This document shows positions 9,414 to 17,651 of a DNA stretch of 64,000 nucleotides, piece by piece. Numbering within the stretch: position 1 is the first letter of the stretch; each line of letters begins with the position of its first letter. Made by a program: the position numbers and the translations under genes. Location: the NCBI RefSeq assembly GCF_002158905.1, contig NZ_CP021431.1, positions 3,302,001 through 3,366,000 of the forward strand, in the 5' to 3' direction. The notes beneath the pieces were generated by a model. The model was not told the DNA's origin, searched no databases, and worked only from the letters and a program-made list of their open reading frames with translations. The stretch is from Yoonia vestfoldensis. Lineage in GTDB: Bacteria > Pseudomonadota > Alphaproteobacteria > Rhodobacterales > Rhodobacteraceae.

Positions 9414-9475
9414 CCCCGGACCTGATCCGGGGCCTCTCGCCGGGCTGGGTACGAGGCCCCGGATCAAGTCCGGGG
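9414..9475. repeat. 62-bp inverted repeat (REP-like)
   Basis: The 23-bp arms at 9414-9436 and 9453-9475 match at 22 of 23 positions and are separated by 16 bases. Each arm is itself partly palindromic (CCGGACCTGATCCGG). It would form a stable hairpin in the mRNA between the amidohydrolase and GIY-YIG genes. Confidence 0.85.
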
Positions 9476-9493
9476 TGTTCTGTAGGGTCACAC

Positions 9494-10744
9494 TCACGCC
9501 ACAATCTCCGCCGTCTCGACCACCGCGTGAAACAGCACATCCGCCCCCGCAGCCGCCCATTCAGGCGTGATTTCTTCGGCCTCGTTATGGCTTAACCCAT
9601 CCACACAGGGGCACATGATCATCGCCGTTGGATAAAGGTCATTGATCCAACACGCATCATGCCCCGCGCCAGACACGATATCCATATGGCTATAGCCCAG
9701 CCTTTCAGCGGCATGTCGCACGGCAGCGACGCAGTTTTCATCAAAGGCGGGCGGGTCGAACTGGCCCACGATTTCGGCCTCGAACGCGACCCCGATATCC
9801 GCACAAATCTGTGGCGCGCGGTCCATCAATTCGGCCACCATCGCATTGAGCTTGTCCAGCAGATGCGTGCGCAGATCGACGGTAAAGACCACCTTGCCCG
9901 GAATGATGTTGCGGCTGTTGGGATAGACGTCGATATGCCCAATCGCCCCCACCGCATTCGGCTGGTTCTTCATCGCGATCTCATGGACCAATTCGGTGAT
10001 CAGCGCCAATCCGCGCCCGGCGTTCTTGCGCATATGCATCGGCGTCGATCCGGTATGGCTTTCCTTGCCGGTCACAATGCATTGCACCCAGCGCAGCCCC
10101 TGCCCATGGGTGACAACACCGATCTGCTTGCCTTCAGCCTCCAATATCGGGCCTTGTTCAATATGCAGCTCAAAGAAAGCATGCATCTTGCGATCACCCA
10201 CCTTTTCGGGACCTTTCCAGCCGATCCGTTCCAGCTCGTCCCCGAACCGTTTGCCCTTGGCATCAACACGGTCAAGCGCCCAGTCCAGCGCATGTTTGCC
10301 CGCAAACACCCCCGAGGCCAGCATCGCAGGCGCATAGCGCGTGCCTTCTTCGTTGGTCCAGTTGGTCACGACGATGGGATGTTTGGTCTTGATATCCAGA
10401 TCGTTCAGCGTGCGGATCACCTCCAGCCCGCCAAGAACCCCCAGCACCCCGTCATATTTGCCGCCCGTAGGCTGGGTATCCAGATGCGAGCCGACATAGA
10501 CCGGCAGCGCGTCAGGGTCGGTGCCTTCGCGGCGGGCGAACATATTGCCGATCTCGTCCACGCCCATGGTGCAGCCCGCAGCCTCGCACCAGCGTTGAAA
10601 CAAGTGCCGGCCTTCGCCATCTTCATCAGTCAGGGTCTGGCGGTTGTTGCCGCCCGCGATGCCGGGGCCGATCTTGGCCATCTCCATCAGGCTGTCCCAC
10701 AGGCGTTCACCGTTGATCTTGAGGTTCTCTGCGGGGGATGGCAT
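9494..10744 (-). CDS. Zn-dependent N-carbamoyl-beta-alanine/L-amino-acid amidohydrolase
   Basis: The start chosen is MPSPAENLKINGERLWDSL because GGAG lies 5 bases upstream of that ATG; another ATG four codons earlier has no ribosome site. The M20/M28-type dinuclear zinc residues appear in VGSHLDTQP and NWTNEEGTRYAP, with a late histidine region in VSGAGHDACWI. The family includes beta-ureidopropionase and L-carbamoylase. With PreAT and HydA present it would hydrolyse N-carbamoyl-beta-alanine, the third step of the pathway. It is the first gene after the RutR-type operator. Confidence 0.9.
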   Translation of the reverse strand: MPSPAENLKINGERLWDSLMEMAKIGPGIAGGNNRQTLTDEDGEGRHLFQRWCEAAGCTMGVDEIGNMFARREGTDPDALPVYVGSHLDTQPTGGKYDGVLGVLGGLEVIRTLNDLDIKTKHPIVVTNWTNEEGTRYAPAMLASGVFAGKHALDWALDRVDAKGKRFGDELERIGWKGPEKVGDRKMHAFFELHIEQGPILEAEGKQIGVVTHGQGLRWVQCIVTGKESHTGSTPMHMRKNAGRGLALITELVHEIAMKNQPNAVGAIGHIDVYPNSRNIIPGKVVFTVDLRTHLLDKLNAMVAELMDRAPQICADIGVAFEAEIVGQFDPPAFDENCVAAVRHAAERLGYSHMDIVSGAGHDACWINDLYPTAMIMCPCVDGLSHNEAEEITPEWAAAGADVLFHAVVETAEIVA

Positions 10745-10766
10745 CGGGCTCTCCATTTTTCTTGGT

Positions 10767-10782
10767 TTGACCAAACGGTCAA
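10767..10782. promoter_or_regulatory. RutR-type operator
   Basis: TTGACCAAACGGTCAA matches the RutR consensus TTGACCAnnTGGTCAA at 13 of 14 defined positions. It lies 23 bases before the amidohydrolase start and 126 bases before rutR, in the divergent promoter region, so it could control both directions. Confidence 0.8.
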
Positions 10783-10907
10783 AAGGACGCTAACAGAGGT
10801 TTAGAACCAGTCAAGTTTTCCGCGTGAGGTTTCGGCAAATGCTGGTTATGCAAGCAAAGCAGACAGCAGACGGGCCGTCACGCCACTAATTTGGGCAGAG
10901 CAAGATC

Positions 10908-11510
10908 ATGACGAAAGCGCCGACCCGAATCCAGAAACGCAATCGGGCGGCGATCCTGTCGGCGGGGCTGGATGTATTCTCGCAATATGGCTTTCGCGGG
11001 ACCACCTTGGACCAGATCGCCGAGGCGGCGGGGCTGTCGAAACCCAACCTGCTTTACTATTTTCCGTCAAAGGAATCGATCCATACCGCCTTGCTGGAAC
11101 GTCTGCTGGAAAACTGGCTGGAACCGTTGCAAGCGCTGGATGCGGCGGGTGATCCGGTCACGGAAATCATGGGTTACGTCCGGCGCAAGCTGGCCATGAG
11201 CAAGGATTTCCCCCGCGAAAGCCGCTTGTTCGCCAATGAAATCCTGCAAGGCGCGCCACGGATCGAAACCATCCTGCGCAATGATCTCAAGCGGCTTGTC
11301 GATGAAAAGGCGGCTGTCATCCAAGCCTGGGCCGACGCGGGCAAGATCGCGCCGGTCGATCCGTATCATCTGATCTTTTCGATCTGGGCATTGACCCAGC
11401 ATTACGCCGATTTCGATGTCCAGGTCGGCGCGGTGCTGGGCGACCGCGCGCCCTTTGACGGCGCTGCGCTTTTTCTCGACCAGCTTTACGGCAAATTGCT
11501 GGGTCCTTAG
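10908..11510 (+). CDS. rutR: TetR-family regulator RutR (uracil/thymine-responsive)
   Basis: The 200-residue protein has an N-terminal TetR helix-turn-helix (TTLDQIAEAAGLSKPNLLYYFPSKESIHTALL). The C-terminal domain strongly resembles E. coli RutR, including DEKAAVIQAWADAGKIAPVDPYHLIFSIWALTQHYADF. In E. coli, uracil or thymine releases RutR from DNA. Here it is divergent from a pyrimidine-degradation operon that has a near-consensus RutR site, so it probably derepresses that operon when pyrimidines are available. Confidence 0.92.
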   Translation: MTKAPTRIQKRNRAAILSAGLDVFSQYGFRGTTLDQIAEAAGLSKPNLLYYFPSKESIHTALLERLLENWLEPLQALDAAGDPVTEIMGYVRRKLAMSKDFPRESRLFANEILQGAPRIETILRNDLKRLVDEKAAVIQAWADAGKIAPVDPYHLIFSIWALTQHYADFDVQVGAVLGDRAPFDGAALFLDQLYGKLLGP

Positions 11511-11523
11511 GACAGCATTAACG

Positions 11524-11790
11524 ATGGTGATGCAGATTGGTGCCATGCAAATCGTTCACGCCGCCACTGTTCGCCATCCTCGTGCCAACCCAAGTTGGTG
11601 CGCGCGTATTTTTGATGCAAAATCTGCGCGTCGGGGCGGGATTGTCCGCCGCGCCGTTCGCGATGTGGACCGCGAGATCGGGCGCGCCGCTTTTGTCGCA
11701 GAAGTGACCCGCCGCGGTTTTCAGCTGATCGAATGCGGCGGCCAATATATCGTCATCTGCAACGCCGGGCAGCTGGTCGTCCACACCTGA
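11524..11790 (+). CDS. Small conserved protein of Rhodobacteraceae, 88 aa
   Basis: The gene begins 13 bases after rutR and is probably cotranscribed. The segment AKSARRGGIVRRAVRDVDREIGRAAFVAEVTRRGFQLIECGGQYIVICNAG resembles a small protein often annotated in this family as a phosphoribosylanthranilate-isomerase-like protein; that name has no visible basis here because no TIM barrel can fit in 88 residues. ATG codons at 11524, 11530 and 11545 are all possible and none has a clear ribosome site. The function is unknown. Confidence 0.6.
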   Translation: MVMQIGAMQIVHAATVRHPRANPSWCARIFDAKSARRGGIVRRAVRDVDREIGRAAFVAEVTRRGFQLIECGGQYIVICNAGQLVVHT

Positions 11791-11794
11791 CAGC

Positions 11795-11818
11795 AAAAAT
11801 CTTCGTCCGAAGATTTTT
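11795..11818. terminator. Terminator hairpin, rightward unit (rutR side)
   Basis: AAAAATCTTCG (11795-11805) is perfectly complementary to CGAAGATTTTT (11808-11818), leaving a tight turn. The A and T tracts let it work in both directions. It lies 4 bases after the small gene that follows rutR. Confidence 0.8.
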
Positions 11819-11827
11819 GTCGCAAGC

Positions 11828-11852
11828 CAAGAATTTTTGACAAAAATTCTTG
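11828..11852. terminator. Terminator hairpin, leftward unit (preA side)
   Basis: CAAGAATTTTT pairs with AAAAATTCTTG around a 3-base GAC loop. It lies just after the preA stop on the minus strand and forms a back-to-back pair with the hairpin at 11795. Confidence 0.8.
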
Positions 11853-11856
11853 CCCA

Positions 11857-13161
11857 CTACTCGGCCGCCACGGCCCCCGGATTGTTGGGATGCGTCGTCC
11901 AGTTGGCATAATCCTTTTGCACGACCTTGCCGGTGCGCGGATCGACCTGCCCGGGTTCCATCGCCTCCATCGTGATACAGTTCTCGACAGGACAAACATC
12001 GACGCAAAGGTTGCAGGCCACGCATTCTGCGTCGATCACGGTAAAGGTCCGGTCCGCGGACATGGCAATGGCCTGATGGCTGGTATCTTCGCAAGCGGCA
12101 AAGCAGCGGCCGCATTTGATGCAATCATCCTGATTGATCTTGGCCTTGGCGACATAGTTGAGGTTCAGATATTGCCAATCCGTGACATTGGGCACCGCAC
12201 GGCCAACGACCTGTTCGACCGCAGTATAGCCTTTTTCATCCATCCATTCCGACAGGCCGCTGATCATTTCCTGCACGATCTTGAAACCATAGGTCATCAC
12301 CGCCGTGCAGACCTGCACATTGCCGCAGCCAAGGCTGATATATTCCGCCGCGTCGCGCCATGTCGTGACACCGCCGATGCCGCTGATCGGCAGGCCGCGC
12401 GTATCGGGATGGCGCGCGATTTCGGACACCATGGACAGCGCAATCGGTTTCACCGCCGGGCCGCAATAGCCGCCATGCGATCCTTTGCCATCGATAGAGG
12501 GTTCGGGCGACATGCTGTCGAGGTTCACCGAGGTGATCGAATTAATCGTGTTGATCAGGCTGACCGCATCCGCGCCACCGCGCATCGCCGCCGCCGCAGG
12601 TTTGCGGATATCAGTGATATTGGGCGTCAGTTTCACGATCACCGGCTTGTCGTAATATTGCTTGCACCAGCGTGTGACCATTTCGATATATTCGGGCACC
12701 TGCCCCACGGCGGCCCCCATGCCGCGCTCGGACATGCCATGCGGGCAGCCAAAGTTCAGCTCGATCCCGTCGGCACCAGTTTCCTGCACGCGCGGCAGGA
12801 TGTCTTTCCATGCCTGTTCCTCGCAAGGTACCATGATCGAGACGATCATCGCGCGGTCGGGGTAATCGGCCTTGACCCGTTTGATTTCGTCAAGGTTGGT
12901 CTGCAACGGACGGTCGGTGATCAATTCGATATTGTTCAGCCCCAGCAAGCGCCGGTCCGCGCCATAGATCGCGCCATAGCGCGGGCCGTTGACATTGACG
13001 ACAGGCGGCCCTTCGGACCCGAGCGTTTTCCACACAACCCCGCCCCAGCCCGCTTCAAAGGCGCGGCGGACATTGTATTCCTTATCCGTCGGCGGAGCAG
13101 AGGCCAGCCAGAACGGGTTGGGGGATGTGATGCCCAGAAAATTTGTTGTCAGATCAGCCAT
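11857..13161 (-). CDS. preA: NAD-dependent dihydropyrimidine dehydrogenase subunit PreA
   Basis: The 434-residue protein has an FMN-binding TIM barrel resembling dihydroorotate dehydrogenase at the N-terminus (ELNFGCPHGMSERGMGAAVGQ with the active-site cysteine region, GIGGVTTWRDAAEYI). Two 4Fe-4S clusters sit near the C-terminus (CIKCGRCFAAC and CVACNLCVDVCPVENC). With PreT it reduces uracil or thymine to the dihydro form using NADH, the first step of the pathway. It is downstream of preT on the same strand, separated by a palindromic repeat. Confidence 0.95.
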   Translation of the reverse strand: MADLTTNFLGITSPNPFWLASAPPTDKEYNVRRAFEAGWGGVVWKTLGSEGPPVVNVNGPRYGAIYGADRRLLGLNNIELITDRPLQTNLDEIKRVKADYPDRAMIVSIMVPCEEQAWKDILPRVQETGADGIELNFGCPHGMSERGMGAAVGQVPEYIEMVTRWCKQYYDKPVIVKLTPNITDIRKPAAAAMRGGADAVSLINTINSITSVNLDSMSPEPSIDGKGSHGGYCGPAVKPIALSMVSEIARHPDTRGLPISGIGGVTTWRDAAEYISLGCGNVQVCTAVMTYGFKIVQEMISGLSEWMDEKGYTAVEQVVGRAVPNVTDWQYLNLNYVAKAKINQDDCIKCGRCFAACEDTSHQAIAMSADRTFTVIDAECVACNLCVDVCPVENCITMEAMEPGQVDPRTGKVVQKDYANWTTHPNNPGAVAAE

Positions 13162-13185
13162 GGCTTTATCCTTTGCTATCCGCCC

Positions 13186-13247
13186 GTCCCGGGCGTGACC
13201 CGGGACCTCGTGCGGTGATGTGAAAGGTCCCGGGTCAAGCCCGGGAC
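13186..13247. repeat. Inverted repeat GTCCCGGGCGTGACCCGGGACC / GGTCCCGGGTCAAGCCCGGGAC
   Basis: Arms at 13186-13207 and 13226-13247 match at 21 of 22 positions. It occupies most of the preT-preA gap, so the dicistronic mRNA would carry a strong hairpin there that may set the ratio of the two subunits. Confidence 0.85.
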
Positions 13248-13257
13248 GCGGCCTTGC

Positions 13258-14586
13258 TCATGCGGTCAAAGCCGCATGGATATCCATCGCCGCATCGCGC
13301 CCTTCGGCCACGGCGGTCACGGTCAGATCGTCGCCACCGCTGGCGCAATCGCCCCCGGCCCAGACACCAGCGCGGCTGGTGCGCCCGGCCCCAGTTACCG
13401 CGATCTTGCGCCCGTCGAGCGCCAGCCCTGCATCGGTGACCAGCGTCTGGCCGATCGCCTTGAACAGCTGGTCGACGGGCAGGCGGATGGTCTCACCAAT
13501 GCCTTGCAGACCTGCGCCGGTATCGGCGGTATATTCCAGTTCGACCTCGCGCAGGGCCCCATTGCCGTGGATCGCGACAGGCTGGACATTGAACAAGAGC
13601 CGCACGCCGTGGGATGCGGCAAGGTCCTGTTCATAGCGGCTGGCGCTCATCGCGTCGCGACCGCGCCGATAGGCGATGGTGACATTCTGCGCGCCCAGCA
13701 ATTTGGATTGCACGGCGGCATCGACCGCCGTCATCCCGCCACCGATGACCACGACATCGCGGCCCACGGGCAAGGCGGTCAGGTCGCTGGCCTGCCGCAG
13801 CGCGGCGATGAAATCGACGGCATTATCGACGCCATCCTTGTCCTCGCCTGCGGTGCGCAATGCGTTCACACCGCCAAGGCCGACTGCAAGAAACACCGCG
13901 TCGAATTCACCCGCCAGCGCATCAAGCGACAGATCGCGGCCCAGCGCCTTGCCGGTTTGCAGCGTGATGCCGCCGATACCCATCAGCCAATCCACCTCGC
14001 GCGCGGCGAAATCATCGGTGGATTTATAGGCGGCGATGCCGAATTCGTTCAGCCCGCCGGGTTTGGCCTGCGCATCGAAAATCGTCACATCATGGCCATG
14101 CATCGCCAGACGATGCGCACAGGCCAGACCCGCCGGGCCAGCGCCAACGACAGCCACGTTTTTGCCAGTGGCAGGGGCGCGGTCATAGGGATGGCTTTGC
14201 CGGGCCATCAGCGTATCGGTGGCGTAACGCTGCAACCGCCCGATTTCGACCGGTTTGCCTTCGGCGGCTTCGCGCACGCAGGCCTGTTCGCACAGATCCT
14301 CGGTCGGGCAGACGCGGGCGCACATGCCGCCAAGGATGTTCTGGTCAAAGATGGTTTTCGCCGCAGCCTCTGGCGTACCGGTGCTGATCTGGCGGATGAA
14401 CAGCGGGATGTCGATGCTTGTCGGGCAGGCCGTGACGCAGGGCGCATCATAGCAGAAATAGCAGCGATCCGCCGCAACGCGGGCTTCGTGCCGGTCGAGG
14501 GGGGCGTGCAGATCGGTGAAGTTCTGGGCAAGCGTTTCAGCGGGCAAGCGGGCCGCTGCAATTCCGGGGGTCATCGGGTTGGACAT
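13258..14586 (-). CDS. preT: NAD-dependent dihydropyrimidine dehydrogenase subunit PreT
   Basis: The 442-residue protein is glutamate-synthase-small-subunit-like. The N-terminal Fe-S motif is CYFCYDAPCVTACPTSIDI plus CARVCPTEDLCEQAC. An FAD site is visible in VVGAGPAGLACAHRLA and an NAD(P) site in VVIGGGMTAVDAAVQ. It passes electrons from NAD(P)H to PreA. An AGGA lies upstream of the ATG. A degenerate RutR-like palindrome sits 50 bases upstream, so it may share regulation with the divergent operon to its left. Confidence 0.93.
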   Translation of the reverse strand: MSNPMTPGIAAARLPAETLAQNFTDLHAPLDRHEARVAADRCYFCYDAPCVTACPTSIDIPLFIRQISTGTPEAAAKTIFDQNILGGMCARVCPTEDLCEQACVREAAEGKPVEIGRLQRYATDTLMARQSHPYDRAPATGKNVAVVGAGPAGLACAHRLAMHGHDVTIFDAQAKPGGLNEFGIAAYKSTDDFAAREVDWLMGIGGITLQTGKALGRDLSLDALAGEFDAVFLAVGLGGVNALRTAGEDKDGVDNAVDFIAALRQASDLTALPVGRDVVVIGGGMTAVDAAVQSKLLGAQNVTIAYRRGRDAMSASRYEQDLAASHGVRLLFNVQPVAIHGNGALREVELEYTADTGAGLQGIGETIRLPVDQLFKAIGQTLVTDAGLALDGRKIAVTGAGRTSRAGVWAGGDCASGGDDLTVTAVAEGRDAAMDIHAALTA

Positions 14587-14635
14587 GGCTGGATCCTGTC
14601 TGGCGTGTCACCCTCAGCCTGCCACAGTTTTATTT

Positions 14636-14651
14636 TTTATCAAATGGTAAA
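14636..14651. promoter_or_regulatory. Candidate second RutR site upstream of preT
   Basis: TTTATCAAATGGTAAA keeps 11 of 14 defined RutR positions and the palindromic layout. It lies 50 bases upstream of preT. The three mismatches make this tentative. Confidence 0.4.
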
Positions 14652-14691
14652 TTTTTGGCAGTTTATGAACACGCAAACGCCCCTCCGGGGC

Positions 14692-14724
14692 GGCCTCCGG
14701 CGGGGATATTTTTACTCTGAAGAT
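14692..14724 (+). repeat. Rhodobacteraceae intergenic repeat, copy 2
   Basis: GGCCTCCGGCGGGGATATTTTT followed by ACTCTGAAGA lies between preT and the sugar dehydrogenase gene, antisense to both. It shares the core of the copies at 6754, 33813 and 39614. Confidence 0.75.
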
Positions 14725-14736
14725 GCAAGGGCTTGG

Positions 14737-15645
14737 TTAGAAGTCGAAAGCGTCGACCACATGCCGTTTGCCCAGCGTCAGCGCATCCGCGATATGGATC
14801 ATCGGGGTGATGTCGACCTCGGATGCTGCTGTTTTCACCAGTGCTGCCATCCGGTCATAGAGCGCGGGATATTCGCGGTCGGGGCCGGATTCGACATCTG
14901 CCCCATTGATCACCAGCTGCGCGCCGCCGTCATGCAGGGCGAGCGTGCCATCCGTCGTTTCCACCGTGATGTCCCAGCTTTGCGGGCCGGTTTGCCGCCA
15001 GTCGAAACTGCCCGTGACATTGCCCGTCCATGCGAGTTCAGCCGCAATCGGCGTGTCACGGTTGGCCGGAAAGGAGAGATCGGCTTGCCGCAGATGCACG
15101 GGCGCAGGCAGTATTTCCGTCATGATCGACAGGGCGTTGCTGCCGGGATCGAAGACGCCCATGCCCCCCGGTGCAAAGACCCAATCCTGCCCCGGATGCC
15201 AGCGGCGCACATCCTCTTTCCAGGTGATATGGGCGGCGGTGATGATCTTATCCGCAAGCCATGCCTTGGCGGGGGCGACGCCTTTGGCCATCCGGCTATG
15301 CCATGTGGTATAAAGCGTCACACCCGCATCCTGCGCCATGGCGGCCAGTGCCTGCACCTCGGCCAAGGTCGCGCCGGGGGGTTTTTCCAGCATCACATGC
15401 CGGCCAGCGGCGATGGCGGCAGCGGCGTAATCATAGCGCGGCACCGGCGGCAGGCAGAGCGAGACCGTGTCGATATCGGGCCGTTCCGCAAGCATCTGGG
15501 CGAAATCGGTGTAGGCGGGGACGCCATCCACCGTGCCCGCGCGGCTGACCGTCGCGGCAAGGGTCCAGTCGGGGCTGGCGGCAATGGCGGGGACGTGCTG
15601 GTCAACGGCGATCTTGCCGATGCCCACAAGGCAGATGGGTCGCAT
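14737..15645 (-). CDS. Gfo/Idh/MocA-family sugar 1-dehydrogenase (galactose/arabinose type)
   Basis: The N-terminal Rossmann site is ICLVGIGKIAVDQHVPAI. The EKPPGATLAEVQAL motif with its catalytic-type lysine is the family hallmark. The C-terminal domain carries WKEDVRRWHPGQDWVFAPGGMGVFDPGSNALSI, which is found in D-galactose/L-arabinose 1-dehydrogenases. Its ATG overlaps the stop of the upstream dehydratase by one base. Together they would carry out oxidation and dehydration steps of a non-phosphorylating L-arabinose or D-galactose route; the substrate is inferred. Confidence 0.8.
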   Translation of the reverse strand: MRPICLVGIGKIAVDQHVPAIAASPDWTLAATVSRAGTVDGVPAYTDFAQMLAERPDIDTVSLCLPPVPRYDYAAAAIAAGRHVMLEKPPGATLAEVQALAAMAQDAGVTLYTTWHSRMAKGVAPAKAWLADKIITAAHITWKEDVRRWHPGQDWVFAPGGMGVFDPGSNALSIMTEILPAPVHLRQADLSFPANRDTPIAAELAWTGNVTGSFDWRQTGPQSWDITVETTDGTLALHDGGAQLVINGADVESGPDREYPALYDRMAALVKTAASEVDITPMIHIADALTLGKRHVVDAFDF

Positions 15646-17402
15646 CAATGTGCCTCTTTGCCGACGGCATTGCCGCGATGGCCCACGAGGAAATCGAAAT
15701 CGGCCCCCGTGTCGGCCCCCATCACGCGGTCATGATAAAGCATCGCGTAACCACTGGCCGGGCGCGGATTGGCCCCTGATTTTTCCGCCGACCATGTGGC
15801 CAGACGCGCCTGCAATTCCGCATCGGGGATGTCCAGATGCAAGCGGCGACCCGCGACATCGAGTTCGATCATATCGCCATTCTGCACAACAGCCAGCGGG
15901 CCGCCCATCGCCGCCTCGGGCGAGGTATGCAGGACCACGGTGCCAAAGGCGGTGCCGGACATGCGGGCATCAGAGATGCGCACCATATCGGTGATGCCTT
16001 TTTTCAGGATCTTCGGCGGCAGGCCCATATTGCCGACCTCGGCCATGCCGGGATAACCGCGCGGGCCGCAGTTTTTCAGCACCATCACGCAGGTTTCGTC
16101 GATGTCCAGATCAGGGTCGTTGATGCGGGCCTTGTAATCGTCGATATCCTCAAACACGACGGCACGCCCGCGATGCTGCATCAGGGTTGCGGTCGCCGCA
16201 GAGGGTTTCAGCACCGCGCCACCGGGGGCCAGATTGCCGCGCAGCACCGCGATGCCGCCCGATTGCGTCAGGGCCTTTTCGACGGGCAGGATCACATCCT
16301 CGTTCCAGTTGCGCACGTCCTTGACCTCGTCCCAGATCGTCCCGCCAGAGACGGTCAGCGCGTCGCGGTGCAGCAATCCCGCCTCGCCCAGACGTTTGAT
16401 CACGACAGGCAGGCCGCCGGCGTAAAAGAATTCTTCCATCAGGTATTTGCCCGATGGCATCAGGTTCAGGATCGTGGGCACATCGCGGCCCAGCCTATCC
16501 CAATCATCCAGCGTCAGGGTGACATCCTTGGTGCGCCCTGCCATGGCCAGCAGATGGATCACCGCATTGGTGGACCCGCCGATGGCGGCATTGGTGCGGA
16601 TCGCGTTTTCAAAGGCGGCCTTGGTCATGATGTCAGAGGGTTTGAGATCATCCTTGACCATCTGCACAATGCGCCGCCCCGTCAGATGCGCCATCACGCG
16701 GCGGCGGCTATCCACGGCAGGGATCGCGGCATTGCCCGACAGCGCCATGCCCAAAGCCTCGGCCATGCTGGCCATCGTGCTGGCCGTGCCCATGGTGTTG
16801 CAAGACCCCGGCGAGCGGGACATCGACGCCTCTGCCTCGACGAATTCTTCGGCGGTCATTTCGCCTGCGCGCACCGCTTCAGAGAATTTCCACAGATGCG
16901 TGCCCGATCCGACCCGTTCACCGCGGAAATGGCCGTTCAGCATCGGCCGGCCCGACACCACGATGGCGGGCAGATCGACCGAAGCCGCACCCATCAACAA
17001 CGCCGGCGTGGTCTTGTCACAGCCCGCCAGCAGCACGACGCCGTCGATGCATTTGCCGCGCAGCGCCTCTTCGACATCCATGGCGCAGAGGTTGCGATAC
17101 ATCATTGCGGTCGGGCGCAGGGTGCTTTCTGACGGGCTGAAGACCGGGAATTCCACCGGGAAACCGCCTGCCTCATAGACGCCGAATTTCACACGCTCGG
17201 CCAGATCGCGCAGATGAGCGTTACAAGGCGTCAATTCCGACCATGTGTTGCAGATCCCGATCACCGGGCGGCCATCCAGCAGATCGGCGGGCAGGCCCTG
17301 ATTTTTCATCCAAGAGCGGTGATAGATCGCATCTTTCGACGACCCCCCGAACCATTCCTGTGACCGAAGTCGACGTGGCCAGCTGGCGGGTATGAAGGTC
17401 AT
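15645..17402 (-). CDS. IlvD/Edd-family sugar-acid dehydratase, probably L-arabonate dehydratase
   Basis: The 585-residue protein has the Fe-S cysteines of the IlvD/Edd family (GICNTWSELTPCN, LLAGCDKTTPALLMGAAS, SPGSCNTMGTASTM) and the C-terminal ISDARMSGTAFGTVVLH motif. The SSKDAIYHRSWMKNQGL start is typical of sugar-acid dehydratases rather than of the valine/isoleucine enzyme. Pairing with a sugar 1-dehydrogenase points to arabonate, with galactonate or xylonate as alternatives. No lactonase or later pathway enzymes are in view. Confidence 0.85.
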   Translation of the reverse strand: MTFIPASWPRRLRSQEWFGGSSKDAIYHRSWMKNQGLPADLLDGRPVIGICNTWSELTPCNAHLRDLAERVKFGVYEAGGFPVEFPVFSPSESTLRPTAMMYRNLCAMDVEEALRGKCIDGVVLLAGCDKTTPALLMGAASVDLPAIVVSGRPMLNGHFRGERVGSGTHLWKFSEAVRAGEMTAEEFVEAEASMSRSPGSCNTMGTASTMASMAEALGMALSGNAAIPAVDSRRRVMAHLTGRRIVQMVKDDLKPSDIMTKAAFENAIRTNAAIGGSTNAVIHLLAMAGRTKDVTLTLDDWDRLGRDVPTILNLMPSGKYLMEEFFYAGGLPVVIKRLGEAGLLHRDALTVSGGTIWDEVKDVRNWNEDVILPVEKALTQSGGIAVLRGNLAPGGAVLKPSAATATLMQHRGRAVVFEDIDDYKARINDPDLDIDETCVMVLKNCGPRGYPGMAEVGNMGLPPKILKKGITDMVRISDARMSGTAFGTVVLHTSPEAAMGGPLAVVQNGDMIELDVAGRRLHLDIPDAELQARLATWSAEKSGANPRPASGYAMLYHDRVMGADTGADFDFLVGHRGNAVGKEAH

Positions 17403-17651
17403 GGTGCAATCCCTGTGATGTTTGCGCTATCAGTACAATGCGGCAAAGGGGAATCCAAGCTTTGCGCGCCGGATAAAAATTTACAGCTAAGTCAAGGTTT
17501 TGTAAATTTATTCACAACAGAAGAGTTCAAAACCCTTATCTTATTTGCAACTTCTGACAATCTGATAACCTGCACGCGGAGGAGATGGCATGCGTTCACC
17601 TGGTTGGACCGCGCCATTGGCTGAAAAGCCGGGATGATAAACGGAGGATTC

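Noticed and set aside
9042-9560. 172-codon leftward frame over the GIY-YIG gene and palindrome
   Set aside because: It reads through the REP-like hairpin and is out of frame with the GIY-YIG domain.
13276-15735. About 800-codon plus-strand frame opposite preT and the sugar dehydrogenase
   Set aside because: It is antisense to two well-supported genes and lacks motifs or a credible ribosome site.
17480-17580. RamB/ScfR-type site upstream of acs (TTGTAAATTTATTCACAA)
   Set aside because: Only the outer TTGT/ACAA pairs are symmetric; it is too weak to claim.
17415-17624. Short frame in the acs leader
   Set aside because: AT-rich promoter region with no ribosome site or homology; the real start is at 17652.
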